Source: UBA11524 sp963590165 (GTDB taxonomy: Bacteria > Bacillota > Clostridia > Christensenellales > Aristaeellaceae). From it: a stretch of 21,768 nt of DNA. Shown here one piece after another: positions 1 through 7,916 of the stretch. The position numbers were made by a program, and so were the translations under genes. The stretch is from NCBI GenBank assembly GCA_963590165.1, contig CAVANO010000025.1:1-21768 (forward strand), given 5' to 3'. The first letter of the stretch is position 1; each line of letters opens with the position of its first letter. Under the pieces are notes generated by a model. The model saw nothing but the letters and a program-made list of their open reading frames with translations. It did not search any database and had not been told where the DNA came from.

Positions 1-50
1 GTAAACCTTCGATTTCTGCAATCGCATCTGACACAAAATTCATTGTTCAT
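1..50 (-). CDS. Partial unrecognised ORF (N-terminus only)
   Basis: An ATG at 50 opens a minus-strand frame that runs off the left edge after about 16 codons; the visible peptide starts MNNEFCVRCDCRNRRF. It is preceded by GAGGTGAT, a strong Shine-Dalgarno match, about 3 bases before the ATG. The start overlaps the TGA of the frame at 47-268 as ATGA, which is typical of translational coupling. Too little is visible to name a family. The CxRCDC spacing could be metal-binding, but this is a guess. Confidence 0.45.
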   Translation of the reverse strand, partial: MNNEFCVRCDCRNRRF

Positions 51-268
51 CGTATCACCTCATTTGTGCGGTGTTGCCCATGGATTGCATGAAAGAATTC
101 AATAGCATGTTCCAAAGGTTTTTGTGGTCGCCATCCGGACTTTTTCGCCTCCTCCAAGGTTGCTTGTGCTCTATTTTCCAATTGGTGATGCTTTTTTTCC
201 ATAATCCGCAACAGTCGGTTCCCCAAGATGATGTGAAAATCCGGTACACACAGTGGAATTATGGGCAC
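47..268 (-). CDS. Small hypothetical protein, 73 aa or shorter
   Basis: A minus-strand frame that opens at a GTG at 268 with no good ribosome binding site. An internal ATG at residue 23 (MEKKHHQLENRAQ) is an alternative start, also weakly supported. The product is charged and probably helical, with no signal peptide or membrane segment. I do not recognise it. The reason to treat it as real is its 4-base ATGA overlap with a downstream frame that has a strong Shine-Dalgarno sequence. It diverges from the response regulator gene at 369. Confidence 0.35.
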   Translation of the reverse strand: MPIIPLCVPDFHIILGNRLLRIMEKKHHQLENRAQATLEEAKKSGWRPQKPLEHAIEFFHAIHGQHRTNEVIR

Positions 269-292
269 TGTGCTGTATTTTGCTGTTTTTTA

Positions 293-301
293 TGATATAA
301 T
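293..301 (+). promoter_or_regulatory. Extended -10 promoter of the response regulator gene
   Basis: TGATATAAT gives a perfect TATAAT (296-301) preceded by the TGn extension. No convincing -35 hexamer sits 16-18 bases upstream, as is common for extended -10 promoters. It lies about 67 bases before the ATG at 369, and AGGAGG at 355-360 follows in the leader. Confidence 0.6.
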
Positions 302-368
302 AGCCTCGTCAAGGGCTGGTGCAATCAGGCACAGCTGTTTTCCCGTTTTTATTCAGGAGGATTCAGCC

Positions 369-1844
369 ATGTATCAGGTGTTGATTGTCGATGATGAGCT
401 TCCGGCACAGCGCTTTGTCCGCAACATCATCGAGCAGTTCGCCAAGGATTATCAGGTGGTCGGCACGGCATCCGGCGGCGAGCAGGCCATGGAAATTCTC
501 GCGAAACACCCCATCGACCTGCTGATTACCGACATCAGCATGCACGGCATGACCGGCATCGAGCTGGCGCAGGAGGCCCGCAAACTGCAGAGCGACATCC
601 ACATCGTCATCATCAGCGGCTACGGCGAATTCGAGTACGCGCAGGGCGCCATTCAGGCGAATGTCGATGATTACCTGCTCAAACCCGTCAGCATCCGCAA
701 AATGACAACCATGCTGCAGACCATCGCCAAGAAGCTGGATTCCGAAAACGCTGTGCGCACCGCGACGCTGCTGCCTGCCATCGCCTGCTCGCAGTATTAC
801 GACGAAGAAGCGGCACGGCAGCTCTACGGCAAGCGCAGTTTCCGTTTTGCGCTCGTCCGCTGGGGCAACCTCGATATGACGCTGCCCAAGGCGCTGACGG
901 CAACCTCGCTGATGCCCTCGCAGGATTCCTACTTCCAGGCGCTGCGCGGCCGTGACGATGACGAACGCATTCTGATTGCCGCCGATGCCGCCTCGGAGGA
1001 CTTGCTCATCCATCTGAGCGTCTACCTGACGCGCCCCGGCACCATGTCCACATGGACAGCCATCTATACGCCGTCCGCCCAGCCGATTGAAACACTGCCA
1101 TCCTTCATCAAGTGGGCAATGACCCTGCTGCACCGGCAGGTCGTCATCGGCAAGCATCAGATTCTGCAGTACACCGGCGGCACATCCAATGAGGACGTCA
1201 TGCGCCTGCCGACCGCCGACATGAAGCAGCTCTCCTACTTCATCAGCACCGGCAAAAACCGCATGATTAAGGAGTATTTCGTCACGCTCGCCGTCAATTG
1301 GGAGCGCAGCCAGATTCCGCAGCGGCAGGTCTGGCACATGGGTCGGCAGATGATCCATCAAATCGCCACGAGCTATCAGCCCGTTTACAATCGCTTAGAG
1401 GAGCTGCTGCAGGAGTTCAATGAGCTCATCCGCTGCGCAAACTCCTACGGCGACCTCATGTATGGGCTGTACGCGGCGTTGTTTGATAATGACAATGTCA
1501 AGGATCGCCGCATGTCCACCCGTGAGCTCTACGATTACGCCGTGCAGTACATCGACGCGAACTACGCATTGCCGCTGAGCATGCAGAGCGTCTGCGACGA
1601 AATCGGCATTTCCCAGACGTACCTGAGCCGCCTGTTCCGCAAGTACAGCGACACGACGTTCAACGCCTACCTGACCCGGTGCCGCATGGAAGCCGCCATG
1701 CGCCTTCTGCGCGAAAAGCCGGATTATCTGCTGCGCGACGTCGCCACCTGCGTAGGGTATGACGATTCGTCCTACTTCACGAAGGTATTCCATCAGTATA
1801 CAGGGCAAACGCCTTCACAGTTCATCGAAGCCGGGAATTCGTAA
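369..1844 (+). CDS. AraC-family two-component response regulator (YesN type)
   Basis: A 491-aa cytoplasmic response regulator. Residues 1-120 are a receiver domain: acidic pair D8/D9, phosphoacceptor D55 (LLITD), S83 and K105 (LLKP). The middle, about 130-385, is an uncharacterised linker usual in YesN-like proteins. The last 100 residues are an AraC-type double helix-turn-helix ending in the classic GYDDSSYFTKVFHQYTGQTP motif. The start is set by AGGAGG at 355-360; the frame is open further upstream but that part lacks a ribosome binding site. Such regulators normally pair with YesM-type kinases and control sugar ABC transporter operons. Here no kinase is adjacent; the only candidate is at 18366. 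The gene stands alone between its promoter and a terminator. Confidence 0.93.
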   Translation: MYQVLIVDDELPAQRFVRNIIEQFAKDYQVVGTASGGEQAMEILAKHPIDLLITDISMHGMTGIELAQEARKLQSDIHIVIISGYGEFEYAQGAIQANVDDYLLKPVSIRKMTTMLQTIAKKLDSENAVRTATLLPAIACSQYYDEEAARQLYGKRSFRFALVRWGNLDMTLPKALTATSLMPSQDSYFQALRGRDDDERILIAADAASEDLLIHLSVYLTRPGTMSTWTAIYTPSAQPIETLPSFIKWAMTLLHRQVVIGKHQILQYTGGTSNEDVMRLPTADMKQLSYFISTGKNRMIKEYFVTLAVNWERSQIPQRQVWHMGRQMIHQIATSYQPVYNRLEELLQEFNELIRCANSYGDLMYGLYAALFDNDNVKDRRMSTRELYDYAVQYIDANYALPLSMQSVCDEIGISQTYLSRLFRKYSDTTFNAYLTRCRMEAAMRLLREKPDYLLRDVATCVGYDDSSYFTKVFHQYTGQTPSQFIEAGNS

Positions 1845-1866
1845 GATTCCCGGTTTCCTTTTTTCC
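1831..1866 (+). terminator. Intrinsic terminator of the response regulator gene
   Basis: Arms CCGGGAAT (1831-1838) and ATTCCCGG (1846-1853) form an 8-bp stem followed by the T-rich run TTTCCTTTTTT. The TAA stop codon (1842-1844) sits in the loop, so the last codons of the gene form the left arm. Confidence 0.8.
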
Positions 1867-1922
1867 GGAACTGAAGCGCTGTTTAGGCTTGATTCCATTT
1901 CCTCGCTTATTTTTTCCGGCTT

Positions 1923-1959
1923 CAAGAGGGCTTTCCGGTCGCCCCCTTGACCCCTTCGG
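1923..1959 (+). repeat. Dispersed GC-rich hairpin element, copy 1
   Basis: An imperfect palindrome with arms CAAGAGGGC and GCCCCCTTG around the loop TTTCCGGTC, followed by ACCCCTTCGG. The same element recurs at 2069, 8325 and 9696, always intergenic and in the same orientation. Confidence 0.8.
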
Positions 1960-2068
1960 CACTTCCTTTTTTCTTCCTTAGGCCATTTCAGATTCCCGGT
2001 TTCCTTTTTCCGGAACTGAAGTGCTGTTTAGGATTGATTCCATTTCCTCGCTTATTTTTGTCCGACTT

Positions 2069-2105
2069 CAAGGGGGCTTTCCGGTCGCCCCCTTGACCCC
2101 TTCGG
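2069..2105 (+). repeat. Dispersed GC-rich hairpin element, copy 2
   Basis: The best-formed copy: perfect 9-bp arms CAAGGGGGC and GCCCCCTTG around TTTCCGGTC, then ACCCCTTCGG. It lies inside the second copy of the 146-bp duplication. No T-tract follows directly, so it is not an obvious terminator. Confidence 0.8.
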
Positions 2106-2193
2106 CGCATCCTTTTTTCTTCCTTAGGCCATTTAACGCTGCTTTGCAAACCAAGCAACACGGAAGTGCACTGCGAAGGAGTCTTTAAAAAAC

Positions 2194-2254
2194 CAGACGA
2201 AGTCTAAACCAGACGAAGTCTAAACCAGACGAAGTCTAAGCCAGACGAAGTCTG
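2194..2254 (+). repeat. Four-copy 16-bp tandem array (CAGACGAAGTCTAAAC)
   Basis: Units start at 2194, 2210, 2226 and 2242, exactly 16 bp apart. Each contains CAGACGAAGTCT, a nearly palindromic 5-bp arm pair around GAA; the last unit completes the palindrome as CAGACGAAGTCTG. A related, less regular array lies at 9760-9819. The preceding stretch, 2137-2193, holds nothing I can interpret. Confidence 0.85.
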
Positions 2255-2276
2255 TTGCCCTCTGGAAAAACAGCAA

Positions 2277-2317
2277 AGGTCGGGAGCCATGATGATGTCT
2301 GCTCCCGACCTGTTTTT
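2277..2317 (-). terminator. Bidirectional terminator closing the dlt-like operon
   Basis: Perfect 11-bp arms AGGTCGGGAGC (2277-2287) and GCTCCCGACCT (2301-2311) with a 13-base loop. On the minus strand the stem is followed by TTGCTGTTTTT, ending transcripts of the operon. On the plus strand GTTTTTATTT follows, so it can also stop read-through from the left. Confidence 0.85.
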
Positions 2318-3824
2318 ATTTCATCTGCTGCTTCAGCCTGACACGATCAATCTTCATATTCGCCGTATGAGGCATTGCATCCAGCCGAACAAACACATCG
2401 GGCACCATGTAACGCGCGAGCTTTTCCCGCAGCGCCTGCTTGAGCTGCTTTTCATCGGCGCTGCCAACATAGAAGCACCAAATATGATCCTTCTCCGAAT
2501 CGTAGAGGATGCAGCCCTCTGCAACCTCCTTGACGGCACCAAGCGCCGCCTCCACCTCGCCAAGCTCCATGCGGTAACCCATGTGCTTGATTTGCAGGTC
2601 GCGGCGACCCATGACCATCAGCTGACCATCCTCGCGGAGATAGCCGATGTCGCCTGCACGGAAGAACCGCTCATACCAGCCGCGGTTCAGCGGGTCAACC
2701 ACCCACGAGGATGCCGTGCGCTCCGCATCGCGGTGATAACCGCCTGCAATCCACGGGCTGGAAACAAGCATCTCGCCGGGCACGCCGGGCGCGGTTTCCT
2801 CGCCGTTTTCGTCCACAAACAGGATGTGCGCCAGCTCAAACGGCTTACCGACCGGCAGTCGTCCTTCCGGCACCTTATTGGGGTCGACCTTGCCGACCGC
2901 CACCGAGAACATTTCCGTCGAGCCGTAGAAATGCCACCAGTTTGCATTCGGCGTTGCTTCCATCCAAACGCACAGCGGCAGCCACGGCATGCTTTCGCCG
3001 GACATGATGCCCCAGCGCAGCTCCGGCAGACACCCCGGCGTCAGCACACCGGCATTCGCCACCGCCACAAAGCTTGACGGCGTCATGCACAGCACCGACA
3101 CGTGCTTGTCCTTGAGGCACTGCACCATCTTCTTCGGGAAAGTCAGCACGCCTGCAGGCAGCAGGTACACCGGCGCGCCCAGCGCAATCGGCGGGAAAAT
3201 CTCCAGCAGGGAGTTCGCGTAGAAGAACGGCGACTGATTGCCGAACACAACGTCCTCCGTCATGCCGTATACGCTGATGGTTGCTTCCGTCCAGTGGATG
3301 TAGCTGAAATGCGTCTGCACAGAGCCCTTCGGGATGCCGGTTGAGCCGCTCGTGTACAGCACGGACATCGGGTCGTAGACGCTGGACTGACTGCGGATTT
3401 CCGCCAGCTTGCCTGCATCCTCTGCCGTCGCTTCCGCATCCTGCATCATCACCAGCGGTGCTGACACTTGCTCGCAGCCGCGCAGCGCTTTCGCGCCCTT
3501 TTCGTCCGCCAGAATCGCGGCAGGCTGCATGAGCGTCAGCAAGAGCGTCAGGCGTTCCGGCGGCATGGTAATGTCCAGCGGCGCATAGGCACATCCGGCA
3601 GTCACCGCGCCGAACATCGCCGGCAGATTGTGGATGCTTCGCGCGTCAATCAGCAGCGCCACGACCTGACGCGGCTGCGTCACCTTCGCCAGCGCCGTGC
3701 CGACAGACCGCGATGCCGACAGAAGTCCCGAAAACGTCAATTGCTCCTTGTCGTCAAAAAAGGCGCACCGTTCCGGCACACGCTGTGCCGTTTCCTCCAG
3801 ATATTGCAGGATGCTTCGTTTCAT
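2316..3824 (-). CDS. Second AMP-forming adenylating ligase of the dlt-like operon (DltA-related, altered pocket)
   Basis: A 502-aa ANL-superfamily enzyme, about DltA length. Visible core motifs are the P-loop YTSGSTGIPKG (157-167), HFYGSTE (298-304), RAGDIGYL (389-396), the hinge GRRDLQIKHMGYRMELGEVE (406-425) and the C-terminal catalytic lysine K491 in NMKIDR. It should form an acyl-adenylate and load it on a carrier protein. Two pocket positions differ from DltA and ligase 1. The A4 motif reads YANS (202-205) instead of FDNS, removing the aspartate that binds the substrate amino group. MSGE (274-277) replaces FCGE, with Ser for the Cys tied to D-Ala selection. A non-alpha-amino substrate is therefore inferred. 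ATG at 3824 is chosen because AGGAGG precedes it and it overlaps the upstream stop as TGATG. Confidence 0.88.
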   Translation of the reverse strand: MKRSILQYLEETAQRVPERCAFFDDKEQLTFSGLLSASRSVGTALAKVTQPRQVVALLIDARSIHNLPAMFGAVTAGCAYAPLDITMPPERLTLLLTLMQPAAILADEKGAKALRGCEQVSAPLVMMQDAEATAEDAGKLAEIRSQSSVYDPMSVLYTSGSTGIPKGSVQTHFSYIHWTEATISVYGMTEDVVFGNQSPFFYANSLLEIFPPIALGAPVYLLPAGVLTFPKKMVQCLKDKHVSVLCMTPSSFVAVANAGVLTPGCLPELRWGIMSGESMPWLPLCVWMEATPNANWWHFYGSTEMFSVAVGKVDPNKVPEGRLPVGKPFELAHILFVDENGEETAPGVPGEMLVSSPWIAGGYHRDAERTASSWVVDPLNRGWYERFFRAGDIGYLREDGQLMVMGRRDLQIKHMGYRMELGEVEAALGAVKEVAEGCILYDSEKDHIWCFYVGSADEKQLKQALREKLARYMVPDVFVRLDAMPHTANMKIDRVRLKQQMK

Positions 3825-4900
3825 CAGTTTCCATTTCCTCCTGTGTTCATCATATATTCCTGATAGGGATATTTGCTGATCCATTGCTGCGCGCACCGCT
3901 CATACGTGTCGTAGGCTTCATCGCCGCGATGATCCTCCAGCTTGACAATCTTTTGCAGATCTTCCGCCAGTTTGCGCGAGAAAACAATGCTGCCCTCGAC
4001 ATTCAGGTGCTGCCAGTCCGCAAAATGCGTGGAGTACCGAAGCCCGTAGCGCATTTCCGGATCATTGTAATTGATGCCGGTGATGCCGTATTCCTCTGCG
4101 ATCGCCCACAATGCGTTGTAGTACATGTGATCATACGCGTAATCCGGATTCGGCATGCCGACCAGGATGAGCGTGATACCCTTCTCCTGCACAAGCTCAA
4201 AGATCTTGCGGGCATACTCCTCCTCGCGGCTGTTCATGTTGCGCTTCATGTTCGTCCACACGAACGACGGGCGCTGATGCGTTTCGGTTTCATTCGCCTC
4301 GATGTAGCCCTTCCAGTCGCTGCCGCGTCCGCCGTTTGTCGCCGGAAAAATGAAGTCCTCCGCGGTCACCTTCTGGTAATTGCTGTGTACCTGCGGCAGT
4401 GCAAGCATGTATCCGATGGCGTCCACCGGATCCGTCACGCAAGCCATCATCGCGCCGAAGCGGTTCTCCAGGCCGCGGATGCCGTAGGTGGACATGATGA
4501 TACGCCCGCGCTTCGACTCATCCGCGTCATAGATGGCAGGCTTCGCGTCCAGCAGAATAATCTTGGGCGACTGCGTCTTGAGTGCCTCCTGAATCGTGTA
4601 ATAGCTCACCCAGAAAGGCTGCTCGGCGCTGCACAGGTCGTAGGACGAGATGCCGTATTCCTCCCAGAGGATATTCGTGTTGATGCCTGCATAGAACATG
4701 CTCGTCCCGACAGCCAGCACATCAATCGTGTTTTCCGGCTGACTGTAGTAGTTCATCATGCTGCAGATGCCGTAATCGTTCTTGGGCGTAAGCACGTAGG
4801 ACGCATATGCCATCAGGAGGACAGCAATCAGGCAAAAGCACACCAGCCGCAGGAAAAACAGTGCCTTTGACTTTTTCCTCGGCTGCGTTGTTTCTGACAT
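3824..4900 (-). CDS. Membrane-anchored SGNH-fold protein, DltD-like
   Basis: 358 aa. A basic N-terminus (RKKSK) and one membrane segment at about 14-36 place the rest outside the membrane. The SGNH nucleophile motif is GTSMF (S67). The partner catalytic pair is in HFADWQHLN (D295, H298), the DxxH block of this superfamily. In dlt and alginate-acetylation systems such a protein works with an MBOAT protein to pass acyl groups to the polymer, and the gene directly follows the MBOAT gene here. AAGGAGG precedes the ATG and overlaps the MBOAT stop region; the 3' end overlaps ligase 2 as TGATG. Similarity to DltD is inferred from motif layout and context; it could equally be called an AlgX/AlgJ-like partner. 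Confidence 0.82.
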   Translation of the reverse strand: MSETTQPRKKSKALFFLRLVCFCLIAVLLMAYASYVLTPKNDYGICSMMNYYSQPENTIDVLAVGTSMFYAGINTNILWEEYGISSYDLCSAEQPFWVSYYTIQEALKTQSPKIILLDAKPAIYDADESKRGRIIMSTYGIRGLENRFGAMMACVTDPVDAIGYMLALPQVHSNYQKVTAEDFIFPATNGGRGSDWKGYIEANETETHQRPSFVWTNMKRNMNSREEEYARKIFELVQEKGITLILVGMPNPDYAYDHMYYNALWAIAEEYGITGINYNDPEMRYGLRYSTHFADWQHLNVEGSIVFSRKLAEDLQKIVKLEDHRGDEAYDTYERCAQQWISKYPYQEYMMNTGGNGN

Positions 4901-4915
4901 GCTTCATCACCCTCC

Positions 4916-6454
4916 TTAGAATTGGGCGTACAGGAACGCCTGCGCGTCATAGCCCGTGCCGTAGACGCCGAAAATCAGCACCGTCAGCAGCAGGAGCAGC
5001 ATCAGCGGCCAGCGGATAAGCAGACTGCCGCGCGCCAAACCGCCGCAGACATCCTTCTTCTTTTCGCACAGGAGATCCACCACCAGCACGATAACCATGC
5101 CGATGAGCGCGATGATCCATTCCAGCGTTGTCATGATGCCGGTCAGCTGACCTGCCGCATCCTCAAAGCACCAGTTGGCAAAAGTGCCCTTCAGCAGTGA
5201 AAAGCTCACATCCGCGTCCGTCGTGAAGGCGAAATACTGCGCGAGAAGCACAATCAGCAGCGTCCGAACGATGCGGATCGGCTTCATCCAGCCGTCCTTG
5301 GGCAGATGCAGCTTTTTCCGCAGCTGCTTCCATACGGGGTCGAGCAGCATCGAAACGGCCATCAGCAGGCCGAAGTAGCCGCCGTAAATCACCGCGTTCC
5401 AGCTGACGGCATGCCACACACCGATGAGCAGAAATACAGGAATCGTCGCCAAAGCGGTCGGGAGGATGCGCCCCGCACGCTTGCCGAAGAGCTTTTCCGC
5501 CGCATGACCCAGCCCGATGCCTGCATGGGAGGTCGCCAGCGGATACAGCACGTACGTGCGGAACCACGCGCCCAGCGTGATGTGCCAGCGCCGCCAGTAG
5601 TCCGCGACACTCTGCGCAAAGAACGGGCGCTTGAAGTTCAGCGGCAGCTCAATGCCGAGCATCCGCGAGAAGCCGCGCACGACATTCATGCCGCCGGAAA
5701 AGTCCATATACAGCCGAATGCCGTAGAGCGCGACACACAGCAGAATCAGCCAGCCGGAAAGTTCGCCGCCTTCGAGAAGTTTGTCCGTCGTCGGGGCGAG
5801 ACGGTCCGCAATGACCATCTTCTTGAAATAGCCCCACAGCATGAGCTGCGCGCCGGACACGAATGTATCCGGGTCGAGCCGGTGTCCTTCGCTCAGCTGC
5901 GGATTCAGCTCCTTCCACGTGGCAATCGGTCCCTGCGAGAGCTGCGGGAAGAAGCCGAGGAAGAGCCACACGCGCGTCGGGTCACGCGGCACCTGCACCT
6001 TGCCGCGGTACGCGTCAATCAGGTAGCCGGACGCCTGGAACGTGTAGTAGCTCAGCCCGATGGGCAGCGCGAAATCCCACACGGAGATCATCTCCGGCAT
6101 CATTTCCATGTCCCATGCATCAAACATCATCGCGCCGTCTGTCAGCAGGAAATTGTTCAGCCATTCCGCCAATGACGGCTCGAACTTGAGCAGCAGCATG
6201 GAGCCAAGCTCCAGAATCAGCGTCAGTGCCAGCATAAGCCGCCGACCCTTTTGCATTTTGACGAGCGCCCACGAGCCGCCCCACGCAACCAGCGCAACGA
6301 CCGTCAGGTGAACAAGGCTCATCCAGCCGGAAAAAGCCACAAATGCAATGCTCGCCAACGTCAGCACCCATCGCCGCGCCTTGACGGGCATCAGGTAATA
6401 CAGAATCAGGATGCCGAAGCAGAACAGCAGGAATTCACCCGACAAGATGCTCAT
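4916..6454 (-). CDS. MBOAT-family membrane acyltransferase (DltB/AlgI-like)
   Basis: 512 aa with many hydrophobic segments from residue 5 to the C-terminus. Family signatures: PIGLSYYTFQASGYLIDAYR (131-150), DYWRRWHITLGAWFRTYVLY (285-304), and GVWHAVSWNAVIYGG (345-359) with the likely catalytic histidine H348. MBOAT proteins of this type take an acyl group from a carrier protein inside the cell and move it toward an extracellular polymer such as teichoic acid. It lies between ligase 1 and the SGNH protein, as dltB-like genes do. The start overlaps ligase 1 by 20 bp and is set by AGGAGG six bases before the ATG. The acceptor polymer and acyl group cannot be read from sequence. Confidence 0.9.
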   Translation of the reverse strand: MSILSGEFLLFCFGILILYYLMPVKARRWVLTLASIAFVAFSGWMSLVHLTVVALVAWGGSWALVKMQKGRRLMLALTLILELGSMLLLKFEPSLAEWLNNFLLTDGAMMFDAWDMEMMPEMISVWDFALPIGLSYYTFQASGYLIDAYRGKVQVPRDPTRVWLFLGFFPQLSQGPIATWKELNPQLSEGHRLDPDTFVSGAQLMLWGYFKKMVIADRLAPTTDKLLEGGELSGWLILLCVALYGIRLYMDFSGGMNVVRGFSRMLGIELPLNFKRPFFAQSVADYWRRWHITLGAWFRTYVLYPLATSHAGIGLGHAAEKLFGKRAGRILPTALATIPVFLLIGVWHAVSWNAVIYGGYFGLLMAVSMLLDPVWKQLRKKLHLPKDGWMKPIRIVRTLLIVLLAQYFAFTTDADVSFSLLKGTFANWCFEDAAGQLTGIMTTLEWIIALIGMVIVLVVDLLCEKKKDVCGGLARGSLLIRWPLMLLLLLTVLIFGVYGTGYDAQAFLYAQF

Positions 6455-7916
6455 GCTCTACCTCCTGACGAAGGGCACGCCGGTCAATCTTGCCACTGCC
6501 CGTGCGCGGCAGCGTCTCGCGCTGAAGCAGCTTATCCGGCAGCATGTACTTCGGCAGCGCCTTGCGCAGCGAAGCCTTGAGCGATTTGCTGTCCGCCTCG
6601 CCGGTATACGCGCCGATCATCAGCCCTGCCGCCGCATCAAAGTAACAGCATGCCAGCGTCACGCCGTCCGCCGCATTCATGGCGCACTCGATTTCGCCCA
6701 GCTCAATGCGGTAGCCGCTGCGCTTGATCTGATCGTCCCTGCGCCCGAGGAACATCAGCTCGCCGCGGTCATTGTATTCACCCAAATCGCCCGTATGGTA
6801 CAGCAACTCGTGAATCTGCGGCCGGAGCGGATTGAGCCGGAACGCCGCCGCCGTCTTTTCCGGCGCGTTGTAATAGCCCACGGACAGGCATGTGCCGCCG
6901 ACGCAAATTTCGCCGTCCAACAGCACAATGCGCGTATTTTCGCAGGGATATCCGATCGGCAGGCTGTCCGTATCGGCAAATTCGCGGTCGACACGGTACC
7001 ACGTGCAGACATCGGTAATTTCCGTCGGACCATACATGTTGACATAATCCGCCTGCGGCACCGCTTTCCGCCAGAGATTCAGCGTGCTGCACGGCATGAT
7101 TTCGCCGCAGAAGAACACGCGCTTCAAATTCGGCAAACAATCCGGCGACAATGCCGGTGCAGCCGCCGTCAGCGCGGACGGCACCCAGAAAATTGTGTCA
7201 ATCTTCCGTTCATTCAATCCGGACAACAGGCGCTTAGGGAACATGAAGTCGCCGCGCGGAATCATGTACAGGCAGCCGTGACGCTTCATGGTGCAGTAGA
7301 TGTCCAGCACGGAATTATCGAAATAGAACGGCGCCTGCGAACCGAATCGCGGTCCTTCCGGCAACTTGAGCGCGCCGCACGCCCACTCGATGAAGTCAAT
7401 GACGCTGCGGTGGGTGATGGAAACGCCTTTCGGGACGCCGGTCGAGCCGCTGGTGAAGAGCACGTACAGCAAATCCGTGTCAATCAGCTGACTCCTGCGT
7501 TCGTCAAGAAGCGCGTCATCCGCCGTTTCCGGCACATCCGCGATATTCAGCACCTCCGCGCCGTCCGCAAGCCGCTCCGCCAGGGCGGAAAACTTCTCCT
7601 CGCAGACAATCAGCGATGGTTTCAGCGATGCACAAATAAGCCGCATTCGTTCCTCCGGCATGGAGGAGTCCAGCGGCGTGTAGTAGCACCCGGCACACGC
7701 CGCGCCGAGCATGGCGGCAACGCACGTGGGGCTTTTTTCCATCAGAATGAGTACAGGTGTCTGAAACGGTGCATGCTGCGCCGCGGCTGAGCCGATCCGC
7801 CGCGCCAGCAGACGCGTTTGAGACCAAGTGAGAGCGCTGTCCGGCGATTCATACGCCAGCGCATCCGGTGCGCACAGCGATGCCTCATCCAGCCAGTCTG
7901 TTACGCGTCGCGTCAC
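6435..7916 (-). CDS. dltA: D-alanine--carrier protein ligase-like adenylating enzyme (ligase 1)
   Basis: A 493-aa cytoplasmic ANL enzyme. Core motifs: FTSGSTGVPKG (154-164), A4 motif FDNSVLDIY (199-207) with D200, FFCGE (268-272) with C270, MYGPTE (294-299), YHTGDLGEY (373-381), hinge GRRDDQIKRSGYRIELGEIE (391-410) and catalytic K476 in GSGKIDR. In DltA the A4 aspartate binds the substrate amino group and the Cys of FCGE (Cys269 of the Bacillus cereus enzyme, from memory) governs D- over L-Ala choice. Both are kept, so D-alanine loading onto the adjacent carrier is the best guess. It starts with GTG at 7916, overlapping the carrier stop as GTGA, which indicates translational coupling. It ends 20 bp inside the MBOAT gene. 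Confidence 0.88.
   Translation of the reverse strand: MTRRVTDWLDEASLCAPDALAYESPDSALTWSQTRLLARRIGSAAAQHAPFQTPVLILMEKSPTCVAAMLGAACAGCYYTPLDSSMPEERMRLICASLKPSLIVCEEKFSALAERLADGAEVLNIADVPETADDALLDERRSQLIDTDLLYVLFTSGSTGVPKGVSITHRSVIDFIEWACGALKLPEGPRFGSQAPFYFDNSVLDIYCTMKRHGCLYMIPRGDFMFPKRLLSGLNERKIDTIFWVPSALTAAAPALSPDCLPNLKRVFFCGEIMPCSTLNLWRKAVPQADYVNMYGPTEITDVCTWYRVDREFADTDSLPIGYPCENTRIVLLDGEICVGGTCLSVGYYNAPEKTAAAFRLNPLRPQIHELLYHTGDLGEYNDRGELMFLGRRDDQIKRSGYRIELGEIECAMNAADGVTLACCYFDAAAGLMIGAYTGEADSKSLKASLRKALPKYMLPDKLLQRETLPRTGSGKIDRRALRQEVEHEHLVG

Larger units (their letters stand above)
1845..2136. repeat. 146-bp tandem duplication, two copies
   Basis: Copies at 1845-1990 and 1991-2136 align base for base at a constant offset of 146, with scattered substitutions and compensating single-base indels. 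Each copy begins with the right arm and T-tract of the terminator of the preceding gene, then CCGGAACTGAAG, then a GC-rich hairpin element, and ends CTTCCTTAGGCCATTT. There are no credible coding frames. Only the first copy has the terminator left arm, so the second is probably not a working terminator. Confidence 0.9.

Noticed and set aside
2194..2254. Possible CRISPR array
   Set aside because: Units are 16 bp and directly abutting with no unique spacers, and no cas genes are present.
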